This document shows positions 7,648 to 16,229 of a stretch of DNA of 38,733 nucleotides, one piece after another. Numbering within the stretch: the first letter of the stretch is position 1; every line of letters starts with the position of its first letter. Under the pieces are notes generated by a model that saw only the letters and a list, made by a program, of their open reading frames with translations, was not told the origin of the DNA and made no database searches. The stretch is taken from positions 1 to 38,733 of the forward strand of contig JANQJW010000009.1 in NCBI GenBank assembly GCA_028281445.1, given 5' to 3'. This stretch comes from Planctomycetota bacterium. GTDB lineage: Bacteria > Planctomycetota > PLA2 > JAEUHO01. A program made the position numbers and the translations under genes.

Positions 7648-9723
7648 ATGGCGTTCTTGAACCGCACCCGGGGCGCCTACTACGCGCTCCCGTTCCTCCT
7701 CCTCCTTGCTCTCGTGGTGGCCCCGCTGGGGGCGCGCTTCGCACGGGCTGAGTCCGATGGCGGCGAGACGCTTGCCGAGGCCGTGGCCTTCGCGAAGAAG
7801 AAGGTCTACCCCTGCCTCGTCAACATCAGCGTCGTGGCCAAGCAGTTCGTCCAGGGCCGCATGTCTCGCGGTCTCGGCGCGGGCAGCGGCGTGATCGTGA
7901 GCCCCGCCGGCTACGTCGTCACCAACTTCCACGTTGCGGGCGACGCCACGCGCATCACCTGCAAGCTGCCCAACGGCGAGTCCATCGACGCCGACATCGT
8001 CACACCCGACCCCCTGACGGACCTCTGCATCCTCAAGCTGCGCATGGACCAGCGCTCCGACCCGACGCAGCCGATCCCCTTCGCCACCATCGGCGACTCC
8101 AACGCGCTGAAGGTCGGGGACAACGTCATGGCCATGGGCAACCCCGGCGGCCTCGACAGCACCGTCACGCTCGGCATCGTGTCGAACACGGCGCGCGTCT
8201 TCACGAACTTCACCGGCAGCGCGATCCAGACCTTCGAGTTCGGCGGCGGTCAGATCACCGGCATCTTCAACCAGTGGATCCAGCACGACGCCCTGATCCT
8301 GCCCGGCAACAGCGGCGGCCCGCTCGTCAACATGAAGGGTGAGATCGTCGGCATCAACACGCGCGGCGGCGCCGGCACGGGCTTCGCGATTCCGGCCACG
8401 ACTGTCCGCAAGGTGCTCAACCAGGCACTGACGTTCGGCGAGGTCCGCCGCGGCTGGCTCGGCATGTCGGTCGTTCCCGTCAACAGCCTGGATCGCAAGG
8501 AGGGGGCCCTGGTTTCGTCGGTCTTCCCCGACGGGCCCGCGGCCAAGGCCGGCATCAAGCCGGGTGACATCATCCGCACCATCGGCGGCGAGCCGACCAA
8601 CGTCCGCGCCTTCGAGGACGTGCCGCTCTTCCTGGCGCGCGTCGCCGACCTGCCCGCCGACAAGGCGACGGCCATCGAGTACGAGCGCGACGGAGACCTC
8701 AACGGAACCGACGTGATGGTCGCCGCGATGGAGAAGTACGTCGGTGAGGAGAAGGCGTATCGGATCTGGGGCGTGACCGCGATGGGCATCACGAAGCCCA
8801 TGGCGCACGCTCGCAGGTACCTCGACACCAAGGGCGTCGTCATCACCTCGATGCGCCCCGGTTCGCCCGGCGACAAGGCCAAGCCCGCGTTGGGGCGCGG
8901 CGACGTCATTCGCGAGATCGACGGCAAGGTCGTCGAGAACCTGGCGAGCTTCCAGAAGCTCATGGAGCGCGACAAGCGCAACAAGGCCCTTCCGGTTCGC
9001 TTCCGCCGCGGCAAGCGCGACATGGTCACCGTGCTCGACATGTCCAAGCCGCCGCGCCCGCCGCGCAACACCGAGCTCGCCAAGGCCTGGATCGGGATCC
9101 GCACGCAGGTGCTCACGACCAAGGTCGCCAAGGCCCTGGGCCTGGAAGGCACGAAGGGCTTCCGCGTCACGCGCATCCTTCCGGGCACCCAGGCCGAGAG
9201 TGCCGACATCAAGCCCGGTGACATCATCACCAAGCTCAACGGCGAGGGGCTCGACGCCTACCGCCTGCAGGATGCCGAAGTGCTCGTGCGCAAGGTCGAG
9301 GACCTCGACATCGGCTCGGACGCGAAGCTCACGATGCTGCGCGACGGCAAGGAGATGGAGGTCTCGGTCTCGCTCGAAGAGACCCCGGAGACAAGCGCCG
9401 ATGCGCGCACGGCCGAGGACGGCGTGCTCGAGTACAAGGTCCGCCAGCTCACCTTCATGGATCGCGTCAAGAACGACCTCGAGAAGGACTACAAGGGCGT
9501 CATCGTCGCGTCGGTCACGCCCGGCAGTTGGGCGCAGGTCGCCAACATGCGCGTCGGCGACATCCTGCTCACCATCAACGACAAGCCCGTGGACAGCCTG
9601 CGGACGTTCAAGAAGATCGTGAAGGCGCTCGCCAAGGAGAAGCCCAAGCGCGTCAAGGTCTTCGTCCGGCGGGGCCGCTCGACGGCATTCGTCTTCATGC
9701 GACCGGAGTGGCCGAAGGACTAG
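7648..9723 (+). CDS. Secreted trypsin-like serine protease with four PDZ-like domains
   Basis: A 691-residue S1C (HtrA/Deg) protease. Signal peptide 1-34 is cleaved after ARA. Protease domain about 45-262: catalytic His95 (TNFHV), Asp125 (LTDLCIL) and Ser222 (GNSGGPL), so the triad is complete. Four PDZ-like segments follow: about 268-350 (AAKAGIKPGDII), 375-465 (ALGRGDVIREIDG), 480-575 (ADIKPGDIITKLNG) and 595-685 (ANMRVGDILLTIND). Classical DegP has two PDZ domains; four is unusual. The first and second domains are separated by an insert that may belong to domain 1. GGGAGAAG-type ribosome binding (GGGAGAAG near 7635) precedes the ATG. It probably acts in periplasmic protein quality control. 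It is followed in the same direction by a serine-less relative and two more small genes. Confidence 0.93.
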   Translation: MAFLNRTRGAYYALPFLLLLALVVAPLGARFARAESDGGETLAEAVAFAKKKVYPCLVNISVVAKQFVQGRMSRGLGAGSGVIVSPAGYVVTNFHVAGDATRITCKLPNGESIDADIVTPDPLTDLCILKLRMDQRSDPTQPIPFATIGDSNALKVGDNVMAMGNPGGLDSTVTLGIVSNTARVFTNFTGSAIQTFEFGGGQITGIFNQWIQHDALILPGNSGGPLVNMKGEIVGINTRGGAGTGFAIPATTVRKVLNQALTFGEVRRGWLGMSVVPVNSLDRKEGALVSSVFPDGPAAKAGIKPGDIIRTIGGEPTNVRAFEDVPLFLARVADLPADKATAIEYERDGDLNGTDVMVAAMEKYVGEEKAYRIWGVTAMGITKPMAHARRYLDTKGVVITSMRPGSPGDKAKPALGRGDVIREIDGKVVENLASFQKLMERDKRNKALPVRFRRGKRDMVTVLDMSKPPRPPRNTELAKAWIGIRTQVLTTKVAKALGLEGTKGFRVTRILPGTQAESADIKPGDIITKLNGEGLDAYRLQDAEVLVRKVEDLDIGSDAKLTMLRDGKEMEVSVSLEETPETSADARTAEDGVLEYKVRQLTFMDRVKNDLEKDYKGVIVASVTPGSWAQVANMRVGDILLTINDKPVDSLRTFKKIVKALAKEKPKRVKVFVRRGRSTAFVFMRPEWPKD

Positions 9724-9749
9724 CCGTTCCTCGAAAGGAACCCAGAACC

Positions 9750-10664
9750 ATGCGTATCCGCAACATCATGCTGTCGGTCGCCTTGACCGCATTGCTGCTC
9801 TCGCCCTCCGCCTACGCGGAGCATGAGGCCGTCTACTCGAAGCTCATCGAGACGAAGTCGGCGCCGCTCGTGTCCGTCAAGATGGTGCTCGCGATCAAGC
9901 TCTCCTTCGGAGGGCAGGTGCAGGAGCAGGAGCAGAACCAGACGGTTCCCGGCATCGTTGTCAACAGCGCCGGCCTGGTCATGGTGCCCGCCTCGGCGTT
10001 CAACCCGCGGCTCGGCATTCCCCCTCGCATGCGCAACCGGATCGACGTCCAGGCGACGCCTTCGAACCTGCGCATCGTCTGGCCCGGCGACACGACCGAG
10101 TACCCGGCGATCCTCGGTGCGAAGGACAGCAAGCTGGGGCTCGCCTTCGTGTTGATGAAGGACGCGGCCGCGAAGAAGGACATCAAGGTCCTCGACCTCG
10201 CCAACACGATCGAGCCCAAGATCGGAACGCGCCTCTACTCCGTCACACGTCTGGGGCAGGGTTTCGACTTCGCGCCGATGTGCTCGCGCGCTCTCGTCGC
10301 AGGCCAGGTCACCAAGCCGCGCACCATGTGGATCGTGCAGGGCGCAGGCGGGAGCATCGCCATGCCGCTCTATAGCGCCGAGGGCGCCGTTGCCGGCATC
10401 GTCGTGAACCAGACGGGCGTGGGAGAAGACGCCGACCGCCGCCCCTTCCTGCTTCCGCTGAAGGTCGCCAACCCCACGGTCGCCGGTGCGTTGAAGAAGG
10501 CTCAGGACGAGCTCGAACGCATCCTCGATGAGGAAGCCGAGAAGGCCGAGGAAGAGGCCGAGGCGAAGAAGGACGAGGAAGAAGCCGCAAAGGAAGAAGG
10601 CGAGAAGACCGACGGCGACAAGAAGGAAGACGGAGACAAGAAGGAGGACGGCGGAGACAAGTAG
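9750..10664 (+). CDS. Secreted trypsin-fold protein without catalytic serine (pseudoprotease)
   Basis: A 304-residue exported protein with signal peptide 1-23 (SAYA/EH). The body reads as a trypsin-like double barrel: PGIVVNSAGLVMVPASAFNP takes the place of the GVIVSPAGYVVTNFHV strand pair of HtrA enzymes but lacks the His. GSIAMPLYSAEGAVAGIVV aligns in layout with GNSGGPLVN...GEIVGI but has no GNSGG motif. I therefore call it a catalytically dead relative of the preceding protease. The last 60 residues form a highly charged coiled-coil-like tail of Glu/Lys/Asp repeats (KKEDGDKKEDGG). The start at 9750 has AAGGAA upstream. It begins 26 bases after the protease stop, so a regulatory, adaptor or substrate-presenting role next to that enzyme is a fair guess. 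Confidence 0.8.
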   Translation: MRIRNIMLSVALTALLLSPSAYAEHEAVYSKLIETKSAPLVSVKMVLAIKLSFGGQVQEQEQNQTVPGIVVNSAGLVMVPASAFNPRLGIPPRMRNRIDVQATPSNLRIVWPGDTTEYPAILGAKDSKLGLAFVLMKDAAAKKDIKVLDLANTIEPKIGTRLYSVTRLGQGFDFAPMCSRALVAGQVTKPRTMWIVQGAGGSIAMPLYSAEGAVAGIVVNQTGVGEDADRRPFLLPLKVANPTVAGALKKAQDELERILDEEAEKAEEEAEAKKDEEEAAKEEGEKTDGDKKEDGDKKEDGGDK

Positions 10665-10677
10665 CTCCGCCTGCTCC

Positions 10678-11439
10678 ATGCGCACGACGTCGCTGATTGC
10701 CTGCGCGCTGTTGTTGTTCGCGGCGCCGGTTCAGGCCGGCGATCCGGTCGAGGAAGCGCGCATCCGCGACGCGGAGAACGCGCTCTCCGTGCTCGCCAAT
10801 CTCGAGAAGGCGAAGGACAAGGCGCGTCTGGCCGAAGCACTCGCCAACCTCGAGAAGATGCACAACGCGCTCAAGACGGACTCGATGCGCGGGAAGATCC
10901 AGAGCGCCATCGGCGGTCTGATCAAGAGCGACGATCTCGGCGCCGTGCGCATGAAGGCGGCCGATTCGCTCGGACGCCTCAACGATCCCCGCGGGGCCTA
11001 CGCGCAGCTCAAGGGCCACCTCCCGGCCGTCAAGGTCACCGCCGCGGGACCCTTGCCGCTGCGGGTGATCCAGGCGGTCGGCTCGCTCGCGCCGGACGCG
11101 GCGATCGCGCCGCTCAAGCGCCTGATGGAGAAGGCCAAGGACGCGAACGTCTCGCGCTACGCGATCCAGGCGCTCGGCAAGTACGGCTGGTCCAAGAAGC
11201 GCGTGTCCATCCTCAAGGACATGGGCAGCTTCCTGACGAAGCTGCGCCCGGGCGTGGGGCCGAAGGGTGGCCGCGGTGGAGGCCGGAAGGCCCGGGAGCG
11301 CTACAGCTTCCTCAGCGGTACCCTGACGGCCGCGCTGAACGAGCTGACCGGGCAAGAGCTCGTCAGCGCAGAGGAATGGCTCGCGCTCTACAAGGCCAAC
11401 AAGAAGAGTCCGAAGAAACTGTTCAAGGTGGACCGCTGA
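10678..11439 (+). CDS. Secreted HEAT-like repeat protein
   Basis: A 253-residue exported protein with signal peptide 1-20 (APVQA/GD). The mature part is almost entirely helical, with repeating units such as LAEALANLEKMHNALK, VRMKAADSLGRLNDPRGAYAQLK, VIQAVGSLAPDAAIAPLKRLM and SRYAIQALGKYGWSKKRVSILK. These have the A-L-G-x-L / P-hinge spacing of HEAT or armadillo repeats. A Gly/Arg-rich loop (GPKGGRGGGRKARER) lies near residue 200. It starts 13 bases after the pseudoprotease stop, so it is in the same operon. HEAT repeats usually make protein contacts, and the same-operon protease suggests an accessory role in the envelope. No enzyme motif is visible. Confidence 0.78.
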   Translation: MRTTSLIACALLLFAAPVQAGDPVEEARIRDAENALSVLANLEKAKDKARLAEALANLEKMHNALKTDSMRGKIQSAIGGLIKSDDLGAVRMKAADSLGRLNDPRGAYAQLKGHLPAVKVTAAGPLPLRVIQAVGSLAPDAAIAPLKRLMEKAKDANVSRYAIQALGKYGWSKKRVSILKDMGSFLTKLRPGVGPKGGRGGGRKARERYSFLSGTLTAALNELTGQELVSAEEWLALYKANKKSPKKLFKVDR

Positions 11440-11463
11440 CGTCCACGCACTGGAGACCCTCGC

Positions 11464-12135
11464 ATGTCCAGCAAGAAGAAGAACAAGAACCACGGCATTC
11501 CCCGCATCGGTGACAAGGCGCCCGACTTCACCGCCATCACCACGGACGGGGAGATCACCTTCAGCGACTGGCAGGGGGACAGCTGGGTCGTGCTGTTCTC
11601 GCACCCCGCCGACTTCACGCCCGTCTGCACGACGGAGCTCTGCGAGTTCGCCAAGAAGAGCGACGAGTTCGCCAAGCGCAACACGAAACTGATCGGCCTC
11701 TCGATCGACTCGATCCACAGCCATCTGGCGTGGCGCGAGAACATCAAGGAGAAGCTCGGAATCGAGCTGCCGTATCCCTTGATCGCCGATCTCGACACGC
11801 GCGTCGCCCAGAAGTACGGGATGATCCACCCGAACGAGAGCAGCACCGTCACCGTGCGCGCAGTCTTCCTGATCGACCCCAGCCGTACCATCCAGGCGCT
11901 CATCTACTACCCGCTCAGCAACGGGCGCAACATCGACGAGGTCCTGCGCCTCGTGGACAGCCTGCAGACCTCGGCCGCGCACGGCGTTGCAACGCCTGTG
12001 AACTGGTGCCCCGGCGAGAGCGTTGTCGTGCCTCCGCCGAAGACGACGGAAGCCGTCAAGGAGCGTGCGGGCAAGGACTACAAGCACGTCGACTTCTATC
12101 TCGCGTTCAAGGAGCTCGAAGACCAGGCCACGTAG
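11464..12135 (+). CDS. Peroxiredoxin, Prx6 / archaeal-type AhpC
   Basis: A 223-residue cytoplasmic thiol peroxidase. The peroxidatic motif PADFTPVCTTEL places Cys55 with Thr52 and Pro48, and VRAVFLIDP gives the conserved Arg132. The long C-terminal arm (about 160-223) with NWCPGE (Cys182) is typical of the Prx6 subfamily; archaeal members use a Cys here as partner. It reduces H2O2 and organic peroxides with thiol donors. Start ATG at 11464, with GGAGA 11 bases upstream. It is 24 bases after the HEAT-like gene and probably transcribed with it. A Lys-rich N-terminus (KKKNKNH) is unusual but contains no export signal. A pair of inverted repeats follows the stop and could terminate transcription. 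Confidence 0.93.
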   Translation: MSSKKKNKNHGIPRIGDKAPDFTAITTDGEITFSDWQGDSWVVLFSHPADFTPVCTTELCEFAKKSDEFAKRNTKLIGLSIDSIHSHLAWRENIKEKLGIELPYPLIADLDTRVAQKYGMIHPNESSTVTVRAVFLIDPSRTIQALIYYPLSNGRNIDEVLRLVDSLQTSAAHGVATPVNWCPGESVVVPPPKTTEAVKERAGKDYKHVDFYLAFKELEDQAT

Positions 12136-12153
12136 CTCGAGCGCTACCAGGTT

Positions 12154-12277
12154 CGCGGGCCGACCACTCGTTGCGCTCGGGTCGCCCCTACACCGCGCCT
12201 CTACCCGCGACCGCTCCCAGGTGGGAGGACGATGTAGGGGCGACCCGAGGCTCGAAGGGCCGAGTGGTCGGCCCGCG
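12154..12277. repeat. Intergenic palindromic repeat, inverted pair, copy 2
   Basis: Two arms of about 40-46 bases, 12154-12193 and 12232-12277, are imperfect inverted copies of each other. They share CGCGGGCCGACCACTCG at the outer ends and GGGTCGCCCCTACA at the inner ends. Each arm can also fold on its own (CGACC/GGTCG). It sits between the convergent peroxiredoxin and phosphoesterase genes, where it could serve as a bidirectional terminator. It belongs to the same CGCGG...CCTACA family as the copies near 2415, 22892 and 35859. Confidence 0.75.
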
Positions 12278-12298
12278 GCTCACGGCGGACGCGTCGCG

Positions 12299-12847
12299 CT
12301 ACACCCCGAACGAAGCCTCGAAGCACTCGACGGCGGGCTGCTCCGCGCCCGGTTCGAACTCGGCCACGCTCACAGCGCCGAGTCGTGTCCGGGTAGGAAG
12401 GCCCGCGCCAAGGACGATGTCGATTCCTTTGCCGCGCTTCTCGTCCGGGACGTGGATGGCCAGCGTGCAGTGCGGCACCCAGGAGCCCGGGCGGTAGTAG
12501 GCCCACGCGCCTTCGGCGAGGAAGTCGAACCGCTTGTGGAAGCGCTCGTGCAGGGACAGCAGCTCGGGCGTCACCACGGGGGAGCAGTAGATGACGCCTT
12601 CGGTGCCATGGAACGTGCCGACCCCGGAGAGCGGCACGTCGATGGACGTCTCGCTCGCGAAGAACGCCTTGACCTGCGTCTCGAACGGCTGGATCTCGAG
12701 GTCCTCATAGACGGCCAGAGTCACGTGCGGCCGTGACTGAAGGTCGAGCATCACGGAGCTCACGTCCGCGTCCCGCAGCGTCTCCCAGACCCCATGGACC
12801 TTGGCCGCGGCGCGCTTGTCCAACAGCAGCTGTACGGCGTACGGCAT
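12299..12847 (-). CDS. 2H phosphoesterase / 2'-5' RNA ligase family protein
   Basis: A 182-residue cytoplasmic protein with the two H-x-T/S motifs of the 2H superfamily: PHVTLAVY near residue 40 and PHCTLAIH near residue 125. Members hydrolyse 2',3'-cyclic phosphates or ligate RNA ends; the in vivo substrate of free-standing bacterial members is generally unknown. The ATG at 12847 is chosen because MPYAVQLLLD is the usual first strand of the family. The frame remains open to a GTG at 12925, which would add 26 residues unlike the family. It converges with the peroxiredoxin gene across an inverted repeat and diverges from the Cys-rich efflux-locus protein about 107 bases away. Confidence 0.82.
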   Translation of the reverse strand: MPYAVQLLLDKRAAAKVHGVWETLRDADVSSVMLDLQSRPHVTLAVYEDLEIQPFETQVKAFFASETSIDVPLSGVGTFHGTEGVIYCSPVVTPELLSLHERFHKRFDFLAEGAWAYYRPGSWVPHCTLAIHVPDEKRGKGIDIVLGAGLPTRTRLGAVSVAEFEPGAEQPAVECFEASFGV

Positions 12848-12954
12848 GTCGTGAGAGTACCGTTCAAGCCCCTTACGGAACAGAACGGAGCGCCATTTCG
12901 TCATGTCTGTTGGCTTCGCGCTCACGATTCCAACGAATCCGGCTGACAGCGCGT

Positions 12955-13380
12955 ATGCTGATACCTCGGATGTTGCGCCAAACCCGTCCCATCCTCTGCC
13001 TCGTGCTGTGCCTCCTGGTCATCTCCTGGGGCACGAGCCCGTGCGTGTTCGCCCGCGCCCTCGATCTATCGATCGGGGATGGGCAGCAAGGTGAGCAACA
13101 GGAGACGTCCTGCGTCGACTGCTGCTGCAAGCAGGAGTCGTCGGATGGCGGACCCGGCGAGTGCCCTGTTTGCGAGAGTGGCGGATCGATTCGTGATCTC
13201 CCGCCGCAGGGAGCCGCGATTGCGCTAGATCCGGCGGACGCCCCCGCGTTCCTGGACGCCCCGGCCGATCACACCGTGCTCGCGAGCATGGACGCCCCGA
13301 CGACGAGGAGCGCGCGCGGGCCACCAGATGCGCTTGCACTCCACGCGTGCCCGGTGGGCATCGTCCGCATCCTGAGCTGA
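12955..13380 (+). CDS. Small Cys-rich exported protein preceding efflux operon
   Basis: A 141-residue protein with an N-terminal hydrophobic stretch (residues 11-31, ILCLVLCLLVISWG) acting as signal peptide or anchor. A Cys cluster follows: CVDCCCKQ at 53-60 and CPVC at 70-73, then a low-complexity Ala/Asp/Pro region and HACPVG at 131-135. Six closely placed cysteines suggest metal binding or disulfides. No database family is recognised. The start may be the ATG at 12955 or 12970; upstream frame is shadow. It is followed directly by a 15-bp-stem hairpin and then by an ABC efflux operon in the same direction. I infer it belongs to the same locus, possibly as a metal-binding accessory or sensor. 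Confidence 0.65.
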   Translation: MLIPRMLRQTRPILCLVLCLLVISWGTSPCVFARALDLSIGDGQQGEQQETSCVDCCCKQESSDGGPGECPVCESGGSIRDLPPQGAAIALDPADAPAFLDAPADHTVLASMDAPTTRSARGPPDALALHACPVGIVRILS

Positions 13381-13442
13381 ACCCCACGCAAGAGCCGCGC
13401 GCAACCTGCGCGCATGGATCCCGGTCTCTTTCGTGGGGTTTT
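13380..13442 (+). terminator. Large hairpin with T-run, terminator or attenuator before efflux operon
   Basis: Outer arms AACCCCACG (13380-13388) and CGTGGGGTT (13432-13440) pair perfectly. After one C/T mismatch the stem continues with AAGAG / CTCTT (13390-13394 with 13426-13430). The loop contains a second perfect hairpin, GCGCGCA (13397-13403) with TGCGCGC (13407-13413). TTTT ends the structure at 13439-13442. This looks like an intrinsic terminator for the Cys-rich gene, or a conditional attenuator for the efflux operon. Confidence 0.7.
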
Positions 13443-14679
13443 CGTGTTTCTTCGTTTCGTCTCTCTATCCGCGCTCAGCGTTCTCCTGTTGTGTCCGGGT
13501 TGCGTCCGGTACCAGCCGCAGCACGCACACATCGAGTCGGCGGCTGTTGCTGCGACCCGCACGTCCGTGCCGGCCGGCCCGCTCCCGTTCGAAGACGCCG
13601 TGCGGCTGCTCGTCGACAGGCACCCCGTGCTGCGCGCCACCCGTGCCGATATCGCGGCCGTGAACACCTGCCCCGGCCCGCGCCCGCTCGTCGGCTCGAC
13701 CATGGTTCTCGATGGCAACCCCACCGAGACGATGATCGGGACCGACGTTCTTGCCTTGCTCGGCATCGGACCGCGCAAGGCCGAGAAGGCGCTCGCCCGT
13801 GCCGTGCGCAGCGAAGCCGTCTCACGCCACCACGAGCGCGCGCGCGATCTCGTTGCCGAGCTGGCGGAGGCGTACGCGGTGCACCGCGTGCTCATGGGTC
13901 TCCAGCCTCCGACGTTCCCCGTCGATATCGACGCGTTCGAATCCGCCGGTCTCGCATCGAAGGCCGACATCGCGGCCGCGCGCGCCGTTGTGGCTGAGGT
14001 CGCCGCCGAGTCCCGCATTCTCGAAGTCCAGCGACAGGACGCGCAGCGGGCTATCGTGCGGCTGATTGCAGCCGTGCCGGGCACGGCGATCACGCCCGTG
14101 CCGGTCGACGGAACATGGCCCGCGCTCGAAGAGCCGGAACGCCGGCGCCTCGTCCTCGCGCGCGGAGACCTGCAGCGCCTGCTCGCAGCGTGGCATGTCG
14201 CCGACAAGAACTACCGCTTCCAGATCGCGCGGCAGTATCCGAATCTCTTCGTCGGCCTCGGCAGCAACGTGAACCTGCAGGTGCCGATGCAGCTCTTCGC
14301 CGTTTCGCTGCCGCTGGATGCTCCGGCCGAAGCACGAGCAGCCGAGCACGCGCGCAGCGCCGCGTTCCACCGTCTCGATGCGGGCGTGCTCGACGCGTTG
14401 CACGACGCCGAAGCAGCGCGCCTCGACCTCGAAGCGGCAAACGCATTGCTTGCGGGTCGCGTAGAGCGGCGCGACGGCGCTCTTGCCCTGATCGAGTCCG
14501 AGCGCGCCCACCTCGAGACCGACCCCTCCGGACTGACGCGCGTCGTGTTCGTCTCCGGCCGGTACGTGGATGCCGTGCGGCAACACCGGGAGGCCGCCGT
14601 CGCCGCGGCCCGTGCACGGGTGGAGGCGGCGCGCGCTGCCGGCTGGCCGACGCCGCAGATGGTGGGAGAGAGCCGATGA
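13414..14679 (+). CDS. TolC-like outer-membrane lipoprotein of ABC efflux system
   Basis: A 421-residue exported protein with lipobox LLLCPGC (lipidation at Cys30 when counted from the ATG at 13414). PLPFEDAVRLLVDRHPVLRATRADI is the usual start of an outer-membrane efflux (OEP/TolC) domain. Long Ala/Arg/Glu-rich helices (SHHERARDLVAELAEAY, DAEAARLDLEAANALL) and the conserved QYPNLFVGLG strand follow, fitting one OEP repeat pair in a trimeric exit duct. The ATG at 13414 lies inside the loop of the preceding hairpin. The GTG at 13444 lies just past the hairpin and gives a 20-residue signal peptide, so it is a realistic alternative start. The stop overlaps the adaptor start (ATGA). NTCPGPRP near residue 77 and the lipid anchor are atypical. 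Confidence 0.85.
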   Translation: MDPGLFRGVFVFLRFVSLSALSVLLLCPGCVRYQPQHAHIESAAVAATRTSVPAGPLPFEDAVRLLVDRHPVLRATRADIAAVNTCPGPRPLVGSTMVLDGNPTETMIGTDVLALLGIGPRKAEKALARAVRSEAVSRHHERARDLVAELAEAYAVHRVLMGLQPPTFPVDIDAFESAGLASKADIAAARAVVAEVAAESRILEVQRQDAQRAIVRLIAAVPGTAITPVPVDGTWPALEEPERRRLVLARGDLQRLLAAWHVADKNYRFQIARQYPNLFVGLGSNVNLQVPMQLFAVSLPLDAPAEARAAEHARSAAFHRLDAGVLDALHDAEAARLDLEAANALLAGRVERRDGALALIESERAHLETDPSGLTRVVFVSGRYVDAVRQHREAAVAAARARVEAARAAGWPTPQMVGESR

Positions 14680-16229
14680 CCGCGCAGCACCACGACCTCG
14701 AGGCGCTGCGCCGCAGCGAGCCCGCGCCGCGAGAGCGGCCGAAGCGCAACTGGTTTGCCGGGGTCACCCTCTGCGTGCTCGTGATTGGCGGCCTCGCGGC
14801 GATCTATGCCGTGTTGCGTCCCGTGCTGTTCCCGCCGCGCGAGGTCACACTGAAGGCGGTTCGCACGGTGCTCAGCGACGGGAACGGCGTGGCGACATCG
14901 GGCGCGAGCGTGCAGGCCGCGTGTTGGATCGAAGCGGATCCGTTCCCGGTCACCGTGCGTCCGCTCGTCTCGGGCATCGTCGAGACCCTCGATGTCGTCG
15001 AGGGATCGCCCGTGACGAAGGGCAAGACGGTCATCGCCGTACTTCGCAACCTGGAGATCGAGAACGCGCTGGACGTCGCGACGGCCGAGCTGGCGGTGCG
15101 CACGACCGGCCGCGACCACGCCGTAGCCACACTCGCGGTGGCCCGGTCGCTGCTCGAGCAGAAGATCAAGCTCCGTACGGACGTTGCACAGCGCGAGGGC
15201 GAGCTATCGACGGCCCGTGCCGCGAGCGAGCGCGCCAGCGCGGAGCGGAAGGTCGCCCAGGCGGCGCTTGCGAAGGCCGAGGTCGATCTCGAGGCGCAGC
15301 GCCAATTGGTGAAGGCCGGCCACGCCACGCCGACGGCGCTGAAGACCGCCGAGGCCGCGGTGAAGGAAGCGGAGGAACGCGTACGCGCCGTTCGCTTCGA
15401 GGAGGTACGGCTGGTCGCCGATCTGGGCCGCATCACGCAGCTGCTCGAGCTGGCACGCGAAGCCGTCAAGGATCCGCGCGACCTGCAAGGCGACGTAGAC
15501 GTTGCCGTGAAGGCGCTCGCGCGCGCCGAAGCCGCCCTGAGACGCGCCAAGACCGATGTCGACGTCGCGCAACGAAACGCCGATCACCTGCGCGTTGTTG
15601 CACCCATCGACGGCGTCGTCTTGCGGCTGGAGAGTGCACCCGGCGCCCTGGTCGGGCCCGCGGGTGAGTTCAAGGGACAGGGCGAGGGCGCCGGATCGAC
15701 GGGCCAGCTCAATCGGATGACAGGCACCCTCTGCTCGCTCTACGACCCGAAGAAGCTCGCGGCACGCGTGGACGTGCCGTTCGACGACCTGCCGGGCATC
15801 GAGCCGGGCACGAAGGTACGTATCCAGGCCAAGGCGCTGCCGGGCCGTTCGTTCAACGGCGTCGTAGACCGGCTCGTGCGCGAGGCGGACATCACGCAGG
15901 CCAAGCTGCAGATCAAGGTGCGCGTCGAGGACCCGGATGCGTTGCTGCGTCCGGAGATGCTGGCCACAGCGAAGTTCCTGTTGCAGGGCGGCCGCCCGAC
16001 GGCTTCGAAGGGCACCGTGTCGGCGCGCGTGCTCGTACCCACCGAGGCGTTGCGTGACGACGCCATCTATCTCTACGACCCCACCGGCGGCGGCAAGGCA
16101 CGCCGCGTTGCGGTCACGGTCCTCGAGCGCGGAGACGAGTGGACCGCTGTCGAGGGCGAGCTGGGCGCCTCGTCGAAGGTCATTCTCGATGACGTGCGCG
16201 ACGGCGAGCCGGTGAAGGGAAAGCAATGA
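14676..16229 (+). CDS. HlyD-family periplasmic adaptor
   Basis: A 517-residue membrane-fusion protein. One N-terminal transmembrane helix (about 26-48, WFAGVTLCVLVIGGLAAIYAVL) anchors it in the inner membrane. VRPLVSGIVETLDVVEGSPVTKGKTVIAVL (about 93-122) is the first half of the lipoyl-like domain, and LRVVAPIDGVVLRLE (about 305-320) is the second. Between them lie about 170 residues of Ala/Glu/Lys coiled coil, which would form the hairpin that meets the outer-membrane duct. ARVDVPFDDLPGIEPGTKVRIQAKALPG starts the beta-barrel domain. The protein links the downstream ABC permeases to the upstream TolC-like protein. Starts at ATG overlapping the previous stop and ends ATGA-overlapping the ATPase gene. 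Confidence 0.93.
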   Translation: MTAQHHDLEALRRSEPAPRERPKRNWFAGVTLCVLVIGGLAAIYAVLRPVLFPPREVTLKAVRTVLSDGNGVATSGASVQAACWIEADPFPVTVRPLVSGIVETLDVVEGSPVTKGKTVIAVLRNLEIENALDVATAELAVRTTGRDHAVATLAVARSLLEQKIKLRTDVAQREGELSTARAASERASAERKVAQAALAKAEVDLEAQRQLVKAGHATPTALKTAEAAVKEAEERVRAVRFEEVRLVADLGRITQLLELAREAVKDPRDLQGDVDVAVKALARAEAALRRAKTDVDVAQRNADHLRVVAPIDGVVLRLESAPGALVGPAGEFKGQGEGAGSTGQLNRMTGTLCSLYDPKKLAARVDVPFDDLPGIEPGTKVRIQAKALPGRSFNGVVDRLVREADITQAKLQIKVRVEDPDALLRPEMLATAKFLLQGGRPTASKGTVSARVLVPTEALRDDAIYLYDPTGGGKARRVAVTVLERGDEWTAVEGELGASSKVILDDVRDGEPVKGKQ

